Source: PHAA01 sp964457945 | Lineage (GTDB): Bacteria; Bacillota; Syntrophomonadia; Syntrophomonadales; Syntrophomonadaceae | DNA length: 64,000 nucleotides | NCBI GenBank assembly: GCA_964457945.1 | Contig: CAYWFX010000004.1 | Location: 1 to 64,000 of the forward strand | Direction: 5' to 3' | In this document: in pieces, positions 34,973 to 43,817 of the stretch | Position numbering within the stretch: the stretch's first letter is position 1 | How the letters are laid out: every line of letters begins with the position of its first letter | The notes under the pieces: model-generated | Seen by the model: only the letters and a program-made list of their open reading frames with translations | Databases searched by the model: none | Told to the model about the DNA's origin: nothing | Translations under genes and position numbers: made by a program

Positions 34973-37900
34973 TTAAGCCCTCCTTATATCGCAAAGCCAG
35001 GCTTTGTATTCGGGAATCATGGTGTTAGCATCACCAATATGCGGAGTCAGACGGTTTGCCGGATCTCCTGTGGCATAACCCTTGAATCCATACTGCCAAA
35101 GTGCTCCAACCATGTGTACTTCTTTTCCGTCAACTATATAAGGCTTGATGCGTTTGGTCACACAGGCAACAGCTTCGATATCGCCTCTGGTACTCGATAC
35201 GATAACCTTCTCGCCATTCTCAATACCTCTAAGCTTGCCTAACTCTTCGCTTATTTCCACAAACATATTAGGCATAAGTTCTGCCAGCCAGGGCAGATTT
35301 CGGGTTAGTGCACCAGTCTGCCAGTGTTCAACCACCCGGTAAGTTGTGCCAACAAATGGATATTCTTCAACCTTACCTTGCTTTTCAGGTTCCCAAACCT
35401 TAACTGCAGGATTGAATTCCTGTTTGTTCATCAAATTCTTTTGCGGACTTTCCCAAGGCTCATAGTGCTCGGGGAAGGGTCCATCCTTAAACGAAGTCTT
35501 GGCAGCAAAGAAACAACCTGTACCCTCTGGTCTCATAAGGAATGGAACAGCTTTCTCTGGCGGAGCTGTCTTGGTGCAATCTGGCACATCGTCACCAACC
35601 CAGCTTCCTACTATTTCAGGCTTCAAAGGATCAGAGATTACGGTTGGATCCCAGTGAATTAATACACGGGCATCATCACCCGGCCAGGGGGTCACACCAT
35701 CGGGCTGTATTGAACAACGATTATAAACTATGCGGCGGTTAACCGGCCAGCACCAGCCCCACTTGGAATATAGACCCAAACCAGTCTTGGAATTATCCTT
35801 GTTATCACGCCACATGGGTTTATAATCTAACTTTCCATCTGCTTTGGAAGTCATTTGTCCACAATAAACCCAGACTCCGCAAGCAGTACTGCCATCATCT
35901 GTAAGTGATGCGAAACCAGTACTGATTGGTTTGTTATTGGCAACCGTATATCCACTGAGCTCTAGGCCTACCTTAATGGGTTCAGGCTCTTCGCCTTCTC
36001 CATAACCCCAAGTCAGATTTTTAATGGGCTCGTCCTGGGGAAGAGTACTGCCCTGGTACAGCTTTTTAATACCTTTGGCCATTTCATCAATCATCCATAG
36101 GTCAGACTTGGATTCACCGACTGGCTCGGCACCTTTCCAACGATATTGAACCCAACGGCCGGTTTGAATAGCGGTACCTTCTTTTTCAAATACTGCTGCT
36201 GCCGGAAGGAAAAATACCTCGGTCTGAATATCCTTAGGAGTACGCCGTGCAACTTTATCATTCTTCTCTGCTCTTTCCCAGGCTGCATAAGTCCAGAATT
36301 CAGCTGTCTCATTTAGCCATAGATCAGCGCTGACCATCCATTTAAGATTACAGAGAGCTGTTTGCTCTTTATTTGCATTGGGACCACCAACTACCGGGTT
36401 GGAACCCATGATAAAACAACCTTCGATTTCATTTTTGTACATAGCTTCAAACAAAGCAATGTGAGAATAATTTTTCGCTGCATCGCGTTTGGGCAAATAG
36501 TGAAATGCGAAATCGTTTTCCTTGGTACAAGATTTACCCCACCAAGCTTTGAGGGTGCTTACAACCCACTTGGAGGTATTGATTTTAAACCCGGAATTGG
36601 GGAAGCCAGCTTTGACAGCTGCTCTAAACTCATCCATATTAGTTGCTGGAAGTTTAGCAGCTCCTGGTGTTACAGCTTTCACGAAAGAAATTAAATCTTT
36701 ATTAGCTGCATTGGCCATAGGAGAGTCAATGTAACCAGGGATATATTGGAACAGCAGAGCCATATCGGTTGCGCCTTGAACATTATTCTCACCGCGCAAC
36801 GCATTAATTCCACCGCCGGGGCGACCCATGTTCCCTAAGAGCAGCTGTACATTGGCAAAAGATTTTACGTTCTGACTACCAACTGTATGCTGGGTAGTAC
36901 CCATGGCATAGAGAATGGTTCCAGTTTTATTTGGAGCACTAGTGGTAGTGTACAATTTTAAAACTTCCAGGTATTTGTTCTTAGGTGTTCCAGTAATATT
37001 ACAGACACTATCCACATCATAGCGAGAATAGTGTTTCGCCATAAGCTGGAATGCACAACGGGGGTTGGTTAGAGTTGGGTCCTTCAGTATGGTCGTACCA
37101 TCAGCATCATACTGGTAGTCCCAGGTTTTAGTATCATAACTTCTCTTAGTAGCATCATAACCCGAGAAAAGACCGTCCTTAAAATCAAATCCGTCAGCAA
37201 TTAGATATGAAGCATTGGTATAAGCAAGAACATATTCTTTATGGTAAAGATTATTGTCGATAATATATTTTATCATTCCGCCCAAGAAGGCAATATCAGT
37301 ACCTGAACGCAGGGGAGCATAAAGATCTGATACAACTGAGGTACGAGTATATCTGGGATCAACATGAATGATCTTGGTCCCCCGGACCCGCCGACCTTCA
37401 CCCAACCACTTCATACTGATAGGGTGGTTTTCTGCAGCATTACTTCCCATAATGAGAGCAACATCAGTATTCTTAAGGTCAACCATATGATTAGTCATAA
37501 CACCCCGACCAAATGCTGGTGACAAACCTGCCACCGTAGCGGAGTGTCAGATACGGGCCTGAGTTTCGAGATAAACAACTCCTAGAGAACGCATCAGTTT
37601 AGAATGCAGATAGGCTTCTTCATTATCTAAGCCTGAACCTCCTAATGATGCTATTTTCTCAGTGCGGTTTACGATAATTTCGCTGCCATCAGCAATTTTT
37701 TCTTTGTGGATGAAGCTTTTGTCCCGAGTTTCTTTTACTCGTTTGGCTATTTCCGCTATCATCCATTCCCAATCTTTTTCTTCCCATTTTTCACTTCCCG
37801 GTGCACGGTACAGAGGTTTTTGTACCCGCTTGGGATTTATAATCTGTTTTCCGGTTTCCTCATCGTAAATCTCTCTAAGGTTGAACATTGCGGCACCCTT

Positions 37901-38176
37901 GGCACAAGCTGCACCTCGGTTAATAGGATTGTCAGGGTCTCCTTCAACACTGAGGAGTTTGACAAACTTGCCGGCTGCATCCCTTTCTGAATAAACCAAT
38001 AGACCGCAACCAGAAGCGCAATACGGACAAATAGTTGGCACTGGTTTTATATTTTTGATCCGTAACTGTTTAGCGGCCGCTGCTGCAGGCTCCAGGTCAA
38101 AACCAAGTTCTACAACGGCAATAGCTGCTGCGCTCGCTCCGGTTACCTTGAAAAATTGTCTACGGGTAACCTTCAT
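34973..38176 (-). CDS. Selenocysteine formate dehydrogenase, catalytic subunit (Tat-exported)
   Basis: A 1067-residue protein read through a TGA at 37547-37549 (Sec210, context TQARI-U-HSATVAG). It starts with a twin-arginine signal (RRQFFKVTGASAAAIAV, residues 5-21), so the folded enzyme is exported. The N-terminal [4Fe-4S] motif is CPYCASGCG (about 50). Molybdopterin-binding stretches follow (SNAAENHPISMKW; AMGTTQHTVGSQN; GRPGGGINALRGENNVQG). It is of the FdnG/FdoG respiratory type. The Fe-S and cytochrome b genes follow immediately. In a syntroph it could make formate from CO2 with electrons from menaquinol, driven by the membrane potential; that direction is inference. Confidence 0.95.
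37518..37549 (-). promoter_or_regulatory. Selenocysteine TGA codon and SECIS-like hairpin
   Basis: On the minus strand, 11 bases after the TGA, GGTGGC and GTCACC pair (one G-U) around the loop AGGTTT. Position and the GGU-type loop match bacterial SECIS elements and the one in the other formate dehydrogenase gene of this window. Confidence 0.75.
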
Positions 38177-38700
38177 AGGAATAACACTCTCCTTTCCCCC
38201 AATTAAATTTCTCTGTCTAGAAATATCACTAACCTAGTATAACATCCCGGAATAAAATGAACACCCTATTTTTAAGCTAAACAGCCGATAAAGGCATGAA
38301 AAGAGCATATTTTGCCAGCTATTCGCATTAGAGCGCAGATTTCCGGGCATGATTTCGACATATTCCCCAAAAAATTACCACCTCCGATTGGGGATTACAG
38401 AATATATATTGCACCTTACACGATCAAGTAAGGCCCAATGACAGGTGACCAAAACACATAAGAAGACTATAAATTAGTAATCTATTCAGGTTTTTACCAG
38501 TTAGTCTGGGAATCGGTTATTGTCAGACAATACTAAGCCTGCCTATTAATGGCTTAGTAATTAATTTGAACCGATTTCAAGGTTCATGGTGCCGTAAATA
38601 GTTCATCTAATGGACAGTTCGACAAAAATAGTAAAATCCCTGCAAATATAATAATGCAAGGATTTATATAAATAGAAATTATGAAAAACATAAAAAAGAG
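38177..38700. other. Intergenic region between fdhA and the MoeA-fusion gene
   Basis: The region carries the leader of the Tat-exported formate dehydrogenase operon. A possible -10 box TATACT lies on the minus strand at 38236-38241; no good -35 box was found. On the minus strand CCTTAC/GTAAGG and CCCCA/TGGGG hairpins (about 38350-38435) suggest some leader structure. The terminator of the moeA-fusion gene lies at 38634-38665. No gene was recognised. Confidence 0.5.
38634..38665 (-). terminator. Terminator of the moeA-fusion gene
   Basis: On the minus strand AAATCCTTGCA / TGCAGGGATTT pair with one G-U wobble. The T tract is interrupted (TACTATTTTTG). Confidence 0.6.
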
Positions 38701-40632
38701 TTATTGCATTTTATTTGCATTGTATTCATAGATTGTCTGTCCTGATAGATCGAGCTCATAACCACCAAAACCCGTGACCCGGGCTCTAAATTTGGGGCTA
38801 TGGATAGCAGACAGCAGACCGTCCAGTTGCTTCTTGCTTAACAAATCCGGCAATATGCATAGGTCATATCGTTCCACCTCAATGGGAATAAAATCCAGGT
38901 TCATAACCTTGGCGCTGGCGTAGATAGCCAGACCGGTATCGCAGCCATCATTTTTAACTGAGGATGCTACTGCCAAATGCGTGTATTCCTCACGGTTATA
39001 TCCGTTAATAGCTTGGGAGGATATTTTTTCCCGATTAAGCAGGTAATCTAAGAGCAGTCTGGTTCCGGCACCCTTTTGTCGGTTTATAAAACGGATATCC
39101 GGTCGGGAGAGATCTTTTATACCTTGGATACGTAACGGATTCCCTTTTTTAACTACTAGCCCCTGATGGCGTTTGACCAGATTTATTAAAAGCAGTTTTT
39201 CCTGGGGCAGATATTTTTTTAGGTAGCTTACATTATAATCACCGCTCTCATAATCAAGCAGGTGCAGGCCAGCGCAATGGGTTTCTCGCCTGGAAAGGGA
39301 CATGATTCCACCCATACTGCCTACGTTGGTGGAGACCATGCGCAGCCCCTGTTCCCTTTGCAAGATATCGATCAGGAAATCGATGGACATATCGTGACTG
39401 CCCAAACAAACCAGGGTATTGTTGATCACTCGGGGAGATCGGTTTAAGATCACTTGACAACTGGAGCCGGCATCAAGTCCTTCTTTACCCCTGGGGATAT
39501 GAACTACGCCGTCAGATTTTACCAGAATGCTGCTCAATCCCGCACCTCTGTTAAGAGGATATGCTATAGCTTGACCGGATATTCTTGCCACGTTAACATT
39601 TACAAATTCATCCACTCCCGCATGAGAAGGAAGTTTTCGGGAAATGGAACATTCCATAGAGGGAAGAGCAGGGACTTCCTGTCCCATTTTCTTAAATAGG
39701 ATAGGCCGGGCAAAAAGGGAGAAGATGAGCTGGGCTGATATGGGATAACCGGGTACACCGATAACGGGTTTCTCATCAATTACACCCAGAATAGCCGGCT
39801 TGCCAGGCCGGGTGGCCAGGCCATGCACAATCAGGTGACCCAGTTCCTGGACTATGGTCGAGGTGTAGTCTTCGCGTCCGGCCGAGGAGCCGGAACAAAT
39901 AACGATCAGGTCAGCCTCCTTCTCCATTTCGACCACGGCCTGTCGGATTAGTTCTTTATCATCTATAACAATTTCATGGCGCAGCGCGACCGCTCCCCAT
40001 TCATGGCAGAGGGCAGCCAGCATGCGGCTGTTAGATTCAACGATCTGTCCAGGATTCATATTCGCATTTCCAGTTTCAATAAGCTCTGTTCCGGTAGGAA
40101 TAATAGCCACTACCGGCTTTTTTATTACCTGAACCCGGTTGACGGAAGCAGTCCTGAAGGAAGCTAGCTCATAAGGACCGATGAGGCTAAGGCTGGGTAC
40201 AATCATGTCCTGTTCTACCAGGTCTTCGCCGATGGAGCGAACATGCTGCCAGGGAACCGCTGATTTAATAATCTGTACTTGGTCGTTGATGAAATTTACA
40301 TCTTCTATCATTATTACTGCATCATATTCCGGGGGCACATAATCTCCTGTATCTACCACTAGTATTTCTTGCAGAGCCAGGTTTATGGGGTTAACCTCAC
40401 TGGCATGATAGGTGGAAGCTGCCTGGACAGCTATACCGTCCATAGCTGAAGCCATATAATGAGGGGAAGATCTCCTCGCCAGAACCGGCTCAGCAGTCCA
40501 CCTGCCCAGCGAACTGAGAACATCAATTTCTTCGCTCTCTAATTGGAACCAGTTACAGTCGTTGAGATGCTCCATGAATAATGCTAAGGCTTTTTCCAGA
40601 GGCATATTTTCTATATAAATATTTCTTGCCAA
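38701..40632 (-). CDS. MoeA with C-terminal PBP-like (LysR-type substrate-binding) domain
   Basis: 643 residues. The first 400 are molybdopterin molybdotransferase MoeA, with SPHYMASAMDGIAVQA (about 56), IVESNSRMLAALCHEWGA (about 190), ICSGSSAGREDYT (about 244) and GVPGYPISAQLIF (about 292). MoeA inserts molybdate or tungstate into adenylated molybdopterin. The last 220 residues are a periplasmic-binding-protein-like domain (GSMGGIMSLSRRETHCAGLH; RQKGAGTRLLLDYLL). This MoeA-LysR fusion is known in anaerobes. The extra domain may sense molybdate, tungstate or cofactor. It is divergent from a second moeA, so the cell has two versions; one may serve tungsten, though nothing here shows it. Confidence 0.9.
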   Translation of the reverse strand: MARNIYIENMPLEKALALFMEHLNDCNWFQLESEEIDVLSSLGRWTAEPVLARRSSPHYMASAMDGIAVQAASTYHASEVNPINLALQEILVVDTGDYVPPEYDAVIMIEDVNFINDQVQIIKSAVPWQHVRSIGEDLVEQDMIVPSLSLIGPYELASFRTASVNRVQVIKKPVVAIIPTGTELIETGNANMNPGQIVESNSRMLAALCHEWGAVALRHEIVIDDKELIRQAVVEMEKEADLIVICSGSSAGREDYTSTIVQELGHLIVHGLATRPGKPAILGVIDEKPVIGVPGYPISAQLIFSLFARPILFKKMGQEVPALPSMECSISRKLPSHAGVDEFVNVNVARISGQAIAYPLNRGAGLSSILVKSDGVVHIPRGKEGLDAGSSCQVILNRSPRVINNTLVCLGSHDMSIDFLIDILQREQGLRMVSTNVGSMGGIMSLSRRETHCAGLHLLDYESGDYNVSYLKKYLPQEKLLLINLVKRHQGLVVKKGNPLRIQGIKDLSRPDIRFINRQKGAGTRLLLDYLLNREKISSQAINGYNREEYTHLAVASSVKNDGCDTGLAIYASAKVMNLDFIPIEVERYDLCILPDLLSKKQLDGLLSAIHSPKFRARVTGFGGYELDLSGQTIYEYNANKMQ

Positions 40633-40677
40633 TTTTATTCCTCCCTACAATCGTTAACCGTGAGTTATCAAGCCTAT

Positions 40678-40706
40678 TTGTATGATTATCTCCTTTTAAG
40701 TATAAT
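40678..40706 (+). promoter_or_regulatory. Sigma-A-type promoter for moeA
   Basis: TTGTAT and a perfect TATAAT separated by exactly 17 bases, about 40 bases before the moeA start. Confidence 0.75.
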
Positions 40707-40746
40707 TGATGTGGAAAGAAAATGAAAATTAATGAGGAGGATGGCA

Positions 40747-41955
40747 ATGCCAGAATTCCTGAAAGTATTGACCTATCAACATGCTCGCCAGTTGATAATA
40801 GATAATTTTCCATCTCGGGAAATTGAATACCTACCCTTGGAAATGTGTAACCACAGGGTTTTGGCTCTGGATATGACCAGCCCAGAGGATATGCCAGCTT
40901 TTGCTCGCTCAACGGTGGATGGTTATGCGGTTCGAGCGGAGGATACCTTTGGGAGCAGCGAGTCTTTGCAGGGTATGATGGATTGTGTTAATGAGGTAAG
41001 GATGGGTGAGGAGCCTCGGTTTGAGATTGGAAATGGTCAATGCGCCTGGATTCCTACCGGGGGCATGCTCCCAACAGGCAGTGATGCAGCGGTAATGGTG
41101 GAGTATACCGAGAAGCTGGGAGAGGATACTGTTTTAGTATCTCGACCTGTTGCTCCCGGAGAGAATGTTATGCTAAAAGGTGAGGATGTCAGTCAGGGAA
41201 AGACCATTTTTCGCAGTGATAAAATAATAAAAGCGCAAGATATAGGACTCCTGGCATCACTGGGGATAGATCGGGTGCCCGTATTCAAGCCCTATAATAT
41301 AGGAATATTATCAACTGGTGATGAAATCATCGCTTTGGATCAAGCGCCGGCAATTGGCCAGGTAAGAGATGTGAACTCGTATTCCCTAGCGGCGGCCCTC
41401 GAATCTTGCGGGGCTGTATCCCGACGCTATCCGCTGGTAGAAGATGACTTTGCTTCCTTGCAAAAAGCGGTGGATAACGCATTGAAGGAAAATGACGTGC
41501 TGATTATGTCAGGGGGGAGTTCAGTAGGAGTTGCTGACTATTCTGTGGAAGTTATGCTGTCATTTCCTGACTCGGAAATGCTATTTCACGGAATTGCGGT
41601 CAAGCCAGGCAAGCCTACCATCGGGGTGAGGGTGGGGGAGAAGCTTATTATTGGTTTGCCGGGACATCCGGTTTCCGCTCTTATGGTGTTTTATATTCTC
41701 TGCGCCCCGGTAATTAGTATCGCTTCAGTAAGGCAAGTGGATGCTAGGATGACGGTAAATGTAGCTTCCCAACCTGGCCGGGACGACTTCATCCCGGTAC
41801 AGTTGCTGGAAGATAATGCAGGACGGCAGGCCAAACCTCTCCTGGGCAAATCGGGCTTGATGAGCATCCTAGCTCAGGCAGACGGTTATGTTCATATAGC
41901 TTATGAGAAACAGGGGGTTAAGGCAGATGAGATGGTAAAGGTGAATCTGTTTTAG
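40747..41955 (+). CDS. moeA: Molybdopterin molybdotransferase MoeA
   Basis: 402 residues, a standard single MoeA. Motifs are MPAFARSTVDGYAVRAEDT (about 44-62), PTGGMLPTGSDAAVMVEYTE (about 99), STGDEII (about 191), MSGGSSVGVADY (about 252) and GLPGHPVSALMVF (about 298). It completes molybdenum cofactor made for formate dehydrogenases. GAGGAGG six bases before ATG 40747 decides the start over the in-frame ATGs at 40732 and 40741. It is transcribed away from the MoeA-PBP fusion. Confidence 0.95.
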   Translation: MPEFLKVLTYQHARQLIIDNFPSREIEYLPLEMCNHRVLALDMTSPEDMPAFARSTVDGYAVRAEDTFGSSESLQGMMDCVNEVRMGEEPRFEIGNGQCAWIPTGGMLPTGSDAAVMVEYTEKLGEDTVLVSRPVAPGENVMLKGEDVSQGKTIFRSDKIIKAQDIGLLASLGIDRVPVFKPYNIGILSTGDEIIALDQAPAIGQVRDVNSYSLAAALESCGAVSRRYPLVEDDFASLQKAVDNALKENDVLIMSGGSSVGVADYSVEVMLSFPDSEMLFHGIAVKPGKPTIGVRVGEKLIIGLPGHPVSALMVFYILCAPVISIASVRQVDARMTVNVASQPGRDDFIPVQLLEDNAGRQAKPLLGKSGLMSILAQADGYVHIAYEKQGVKADEMVKVNLF

Positions 41956-41965
41956 TTCCTAAGCT

Positions 41966-42002
41966 GGGGGGACACAAGGGGATAGTTCACTTGTGTCCTC
42001 CC
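41966..42002 (+). terminator. Hairpin after moeA, GGGGACAC type
   Basis: GGGGGGACACAAG pairs with CTTGTGTCCTCCC; the one non-Watson-Crick position is a G-U in plus-strand RNA. There is no T run. The GGGGACA ends resemble those of the longer inverted repeat at 43231-43307, so it may be the same class of dispersed repeat. Confidence 0.55.
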
Positions 42003-42033
42003 TTTGTGTCCCGTCTATCTATACTCCCTAGGT

Positions 42034-43137
42034 CTAGGGTTCCTTTAACTCTTCCAATAAGTTATCAACCAGTTCCTTTCTGAATGCTTCTATTCTGGCA
42101 AAATCCATGGCAGGCACATAATTAGTTTCTAGTTCATCGTGGAGTTTTTTGGCAATTTGTATAAAAGTGATAGCCTCCTGCAGACCATTTTGAAAACGGT
42201 CTTTTGTCGCCGCCAGTTTTTGATCATAAGGGTTTAGGGCGGAACGGTCCAGGAATTGGTCAAAGTCCAGCATACGCTTATATTTGCGAGCCGGTAAATT
42301 CTTTTCGTAATCAGCGATATGACCGCTTATGTCCAGGATTGCTACCTTATTTTCGGGGAGAATAATTAAATCAATGTTAGTCGGGTCAAACGGGCAATGA
42401 TATACCTCGGTATAGATGCCGCTAAGACCTGACATATCTTCTATATGCTTGAAAAGACCTTTAACACCCGAACCCGGACTACCTTTAACTGCAAAGATGG
42501 CCCAGTTATCTTCCATCAGGCTATCTACTTTATTTACTATGCCCATCGGTGTCAAGGCAGCGGCGAAGAGATGGCGGGCTGCTTGGCCAGACTTCGGGGC
42601 ATGCTGGAGAAAATCATCAGCCAGAGCCAGGATATTACGGTTTACTGCTGTGGTATCCATTGCCTCCCGGTAGTAAGAACTCCATTCCCACCAGGTTGAC
42701 TTAGCTTCCTTGAGGCGGTTATAAGCCCGCTCAAAATGCAAACCTATCTGCTTAGTGAGTTTGATAACATTATTCTTATTGCACGCAATCTTTTCTGCGT
42801 CCCAGTAGTCTCCCATATTGATTATCCAGTCCACAGCCCCCGGGTAGCGGGGATCGACCACGTGGGGAGCAGTACCATCCAGCAAACACAGTTGTCGGTC
42901 GCCAGCTACCAGCCCATCCAGTGAATTATTGTCGGATGAACACCAGTGATATTCAAGGTCAATTCCGGCTTCGCTTAAGTCTTGGCCAATCATTTTCATG
43001 AATGTAGATTTACCTACTCCAGGACCTCCTTTTATTACAATTTTATTGTGGGCATCATGAGGGACGATGTGGTCATAAAAAGAATAAAAACCGTAACAGG
43101 TGTTAGCTCCGGGATACATTTGCCTGATTTTTGCCAA
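42034..43137 (-). CDS. ATPase with two P-loop-like domains (PRK06851-type)
   Basis: 367 residues. An N-terminal Walker A IVIKGGPGVGKSTFMKMIG (about 35-53) is intact. A second loop near residue 216 reads VKGSPGSGVKGLF, where an extra Val displaces the Lys, so the second site is degenerate. In between are CLLDGTAPHVVDPRYPGAVD and a helical part. Related proteins in spore formers are annotated as ATPases of unknown function. The start is probably the TTG at 43137, 8 bases after GGAGG; the frame is open to 43152. It stands alone on the minus strand. Confidence 0.7.
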   Translation of the reverse strand: MAKIRQMYPGANTCYGFYSFYDHIVPHDAHNKIVIKGGPGVGKSTFMKMIGQDLSEAGIDLEYHWCSSDNNSLDGLVAGDRQLCLLDGTAPHVVDPRYPGAVDWIINMGDYWDAEKIACNKNNVIKLTKQIGLHFERAYNRLKEAKSTWWEWSSYYREAMDTTAVNRNILALADDFLQHAPKSGQAARHLFAAALTPMGIVNKVDSLMEDNWAIFAVKGSPGSGVKGLFKHIEDMSGLSGIYTEVYHCPFDPTNIDLIILPENKVAILDISGHIADYEKNLPARKYKRMLDFDQFLDRSALNPYDQKLAATKDRFQNGLQEAITFIQIAKKLHDELETNYVPAMDFARIEAFRKELVDNLLEELKEP

Positions 43138-43230
43138 ACTACCCACCTCCAAAATATTTGATCAACTTAATCAATTCTATAATCTATATGTTGAAAGCTT
43201 AGAAAATCTCACAGGATTATTATGGAAAAA

Positions 43231-43307
43231 CGGGGGGGACAGGTCCTGATATTAACATTAACCCTTGATATTACTTGGTTAATGTTAATGTCAGGGTCTG
43301 TCCCCCC
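43231..43307 (+). repeat. Long inverted repeat, GGGGACAG type
   Basis: Two 32-base arms (starting GGGGGGACAGGTCCTGATA and ending TCAGGGTCTGTCCCCCC) enclose a 12-base loop. The three arm differences are all G-U pairs in plus-strand RNA but would be A-C mismatches on the minus strand. This hints at a transcribed, structure-maintained element. It is similar to REP or RAYT-type dispersed palindromes in Clostridia. No gene lies inside. Confidence 0.7.
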
Positions 43308-43318
43308 ATGCGGAAAAT

Positions 43319-43350
43319 AACCAGGTGAAGTTCTGATTCTTCGCCTGGTG
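43319..43350 (-). terminator. Terminator of the UPF0291 gene
   Basis: On the minus strand CACCAGGCGAAG...CTTCACCTGG(T) forms a 10-11 bp stem followed by TTATTTT. Confidence 0.7.
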
Positions 43351-43377
43351 AAAAAGGATTGTAATTATTGAAGTCAA

Positions 43378-43566
43378 TTATTCTTTGGGTTTGCAACCAT
43401 CGTTATCCAGAGCAGTTTTCACCTGCATCTTCATTTCATCAATAAATATCCGGTAAAGTTTAGCTTGCTCCTCTTGTTCCTCTGCGGTGAGACCTTCGTC
43501 TTTCTTCTTTTTGGCCAGTTCATTAATGCGCAGCTGAAGTTCTTCCTGCATTTCATCATCTCCCAA
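43378..43566 (-). CDS. UPF0291 (YnzC-like) small protein
   Basis: 62 residues or fewer, highly charged and helical. RINELAKKKKDEGLTAEEQ and the following AKLYRIFIDEMK match the YnzC/DUF896 family, whose Bacillus member lies near the SOS gene yneA. The ATG at 43551, 8 bases after GGGAG, may be the true start rather than 43566. Function unknown. Confidence 0.75.
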   Translation of the reverse strand: MGDDEMQEELQLRINELAKKKKDEGLTAEEQEEQAKLYRIFIDEMKMQVKTALDNDGCKPKE

Positions 43567-43817
43567 TATTAAAGTATAAACTTATTATTGCATTTTAAAA
43601 GAAGAAAAGTAAGCTGAGCTTCAGTTATTGCCTCAAGGTTGATAAATAGGAATTCACCGCAGACCTGTTGGAATAAGTCTTGGTGAATGATATTATGGAA
43701 AAAGCATGAAATCAAAGGATTATTAATTAAAAACAAGGCGTTTACTAGCACGACCGGGCACTGGTGATGATGCTCGGTATTTCTTTAATAACTGCCTACT
43801 GGGGAGGACGAACCGTA

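Noticed and set aside
38270..38320. Sigma-54 promoter (TGGCA...TGC) before fdhA
   Set aside because: The GG and GC elements are 8 bases apart instead of the required 10.
38350..38470. Possible molybdenum-cofactor riboswitch upstream of the formate dehydrogenase operon
   Set aside because: CCTCCGA and GGTGAC words are present, but on the plus strand, opposite to both flanking genes. I could not build the expected core helices. A covariance search would be needed.
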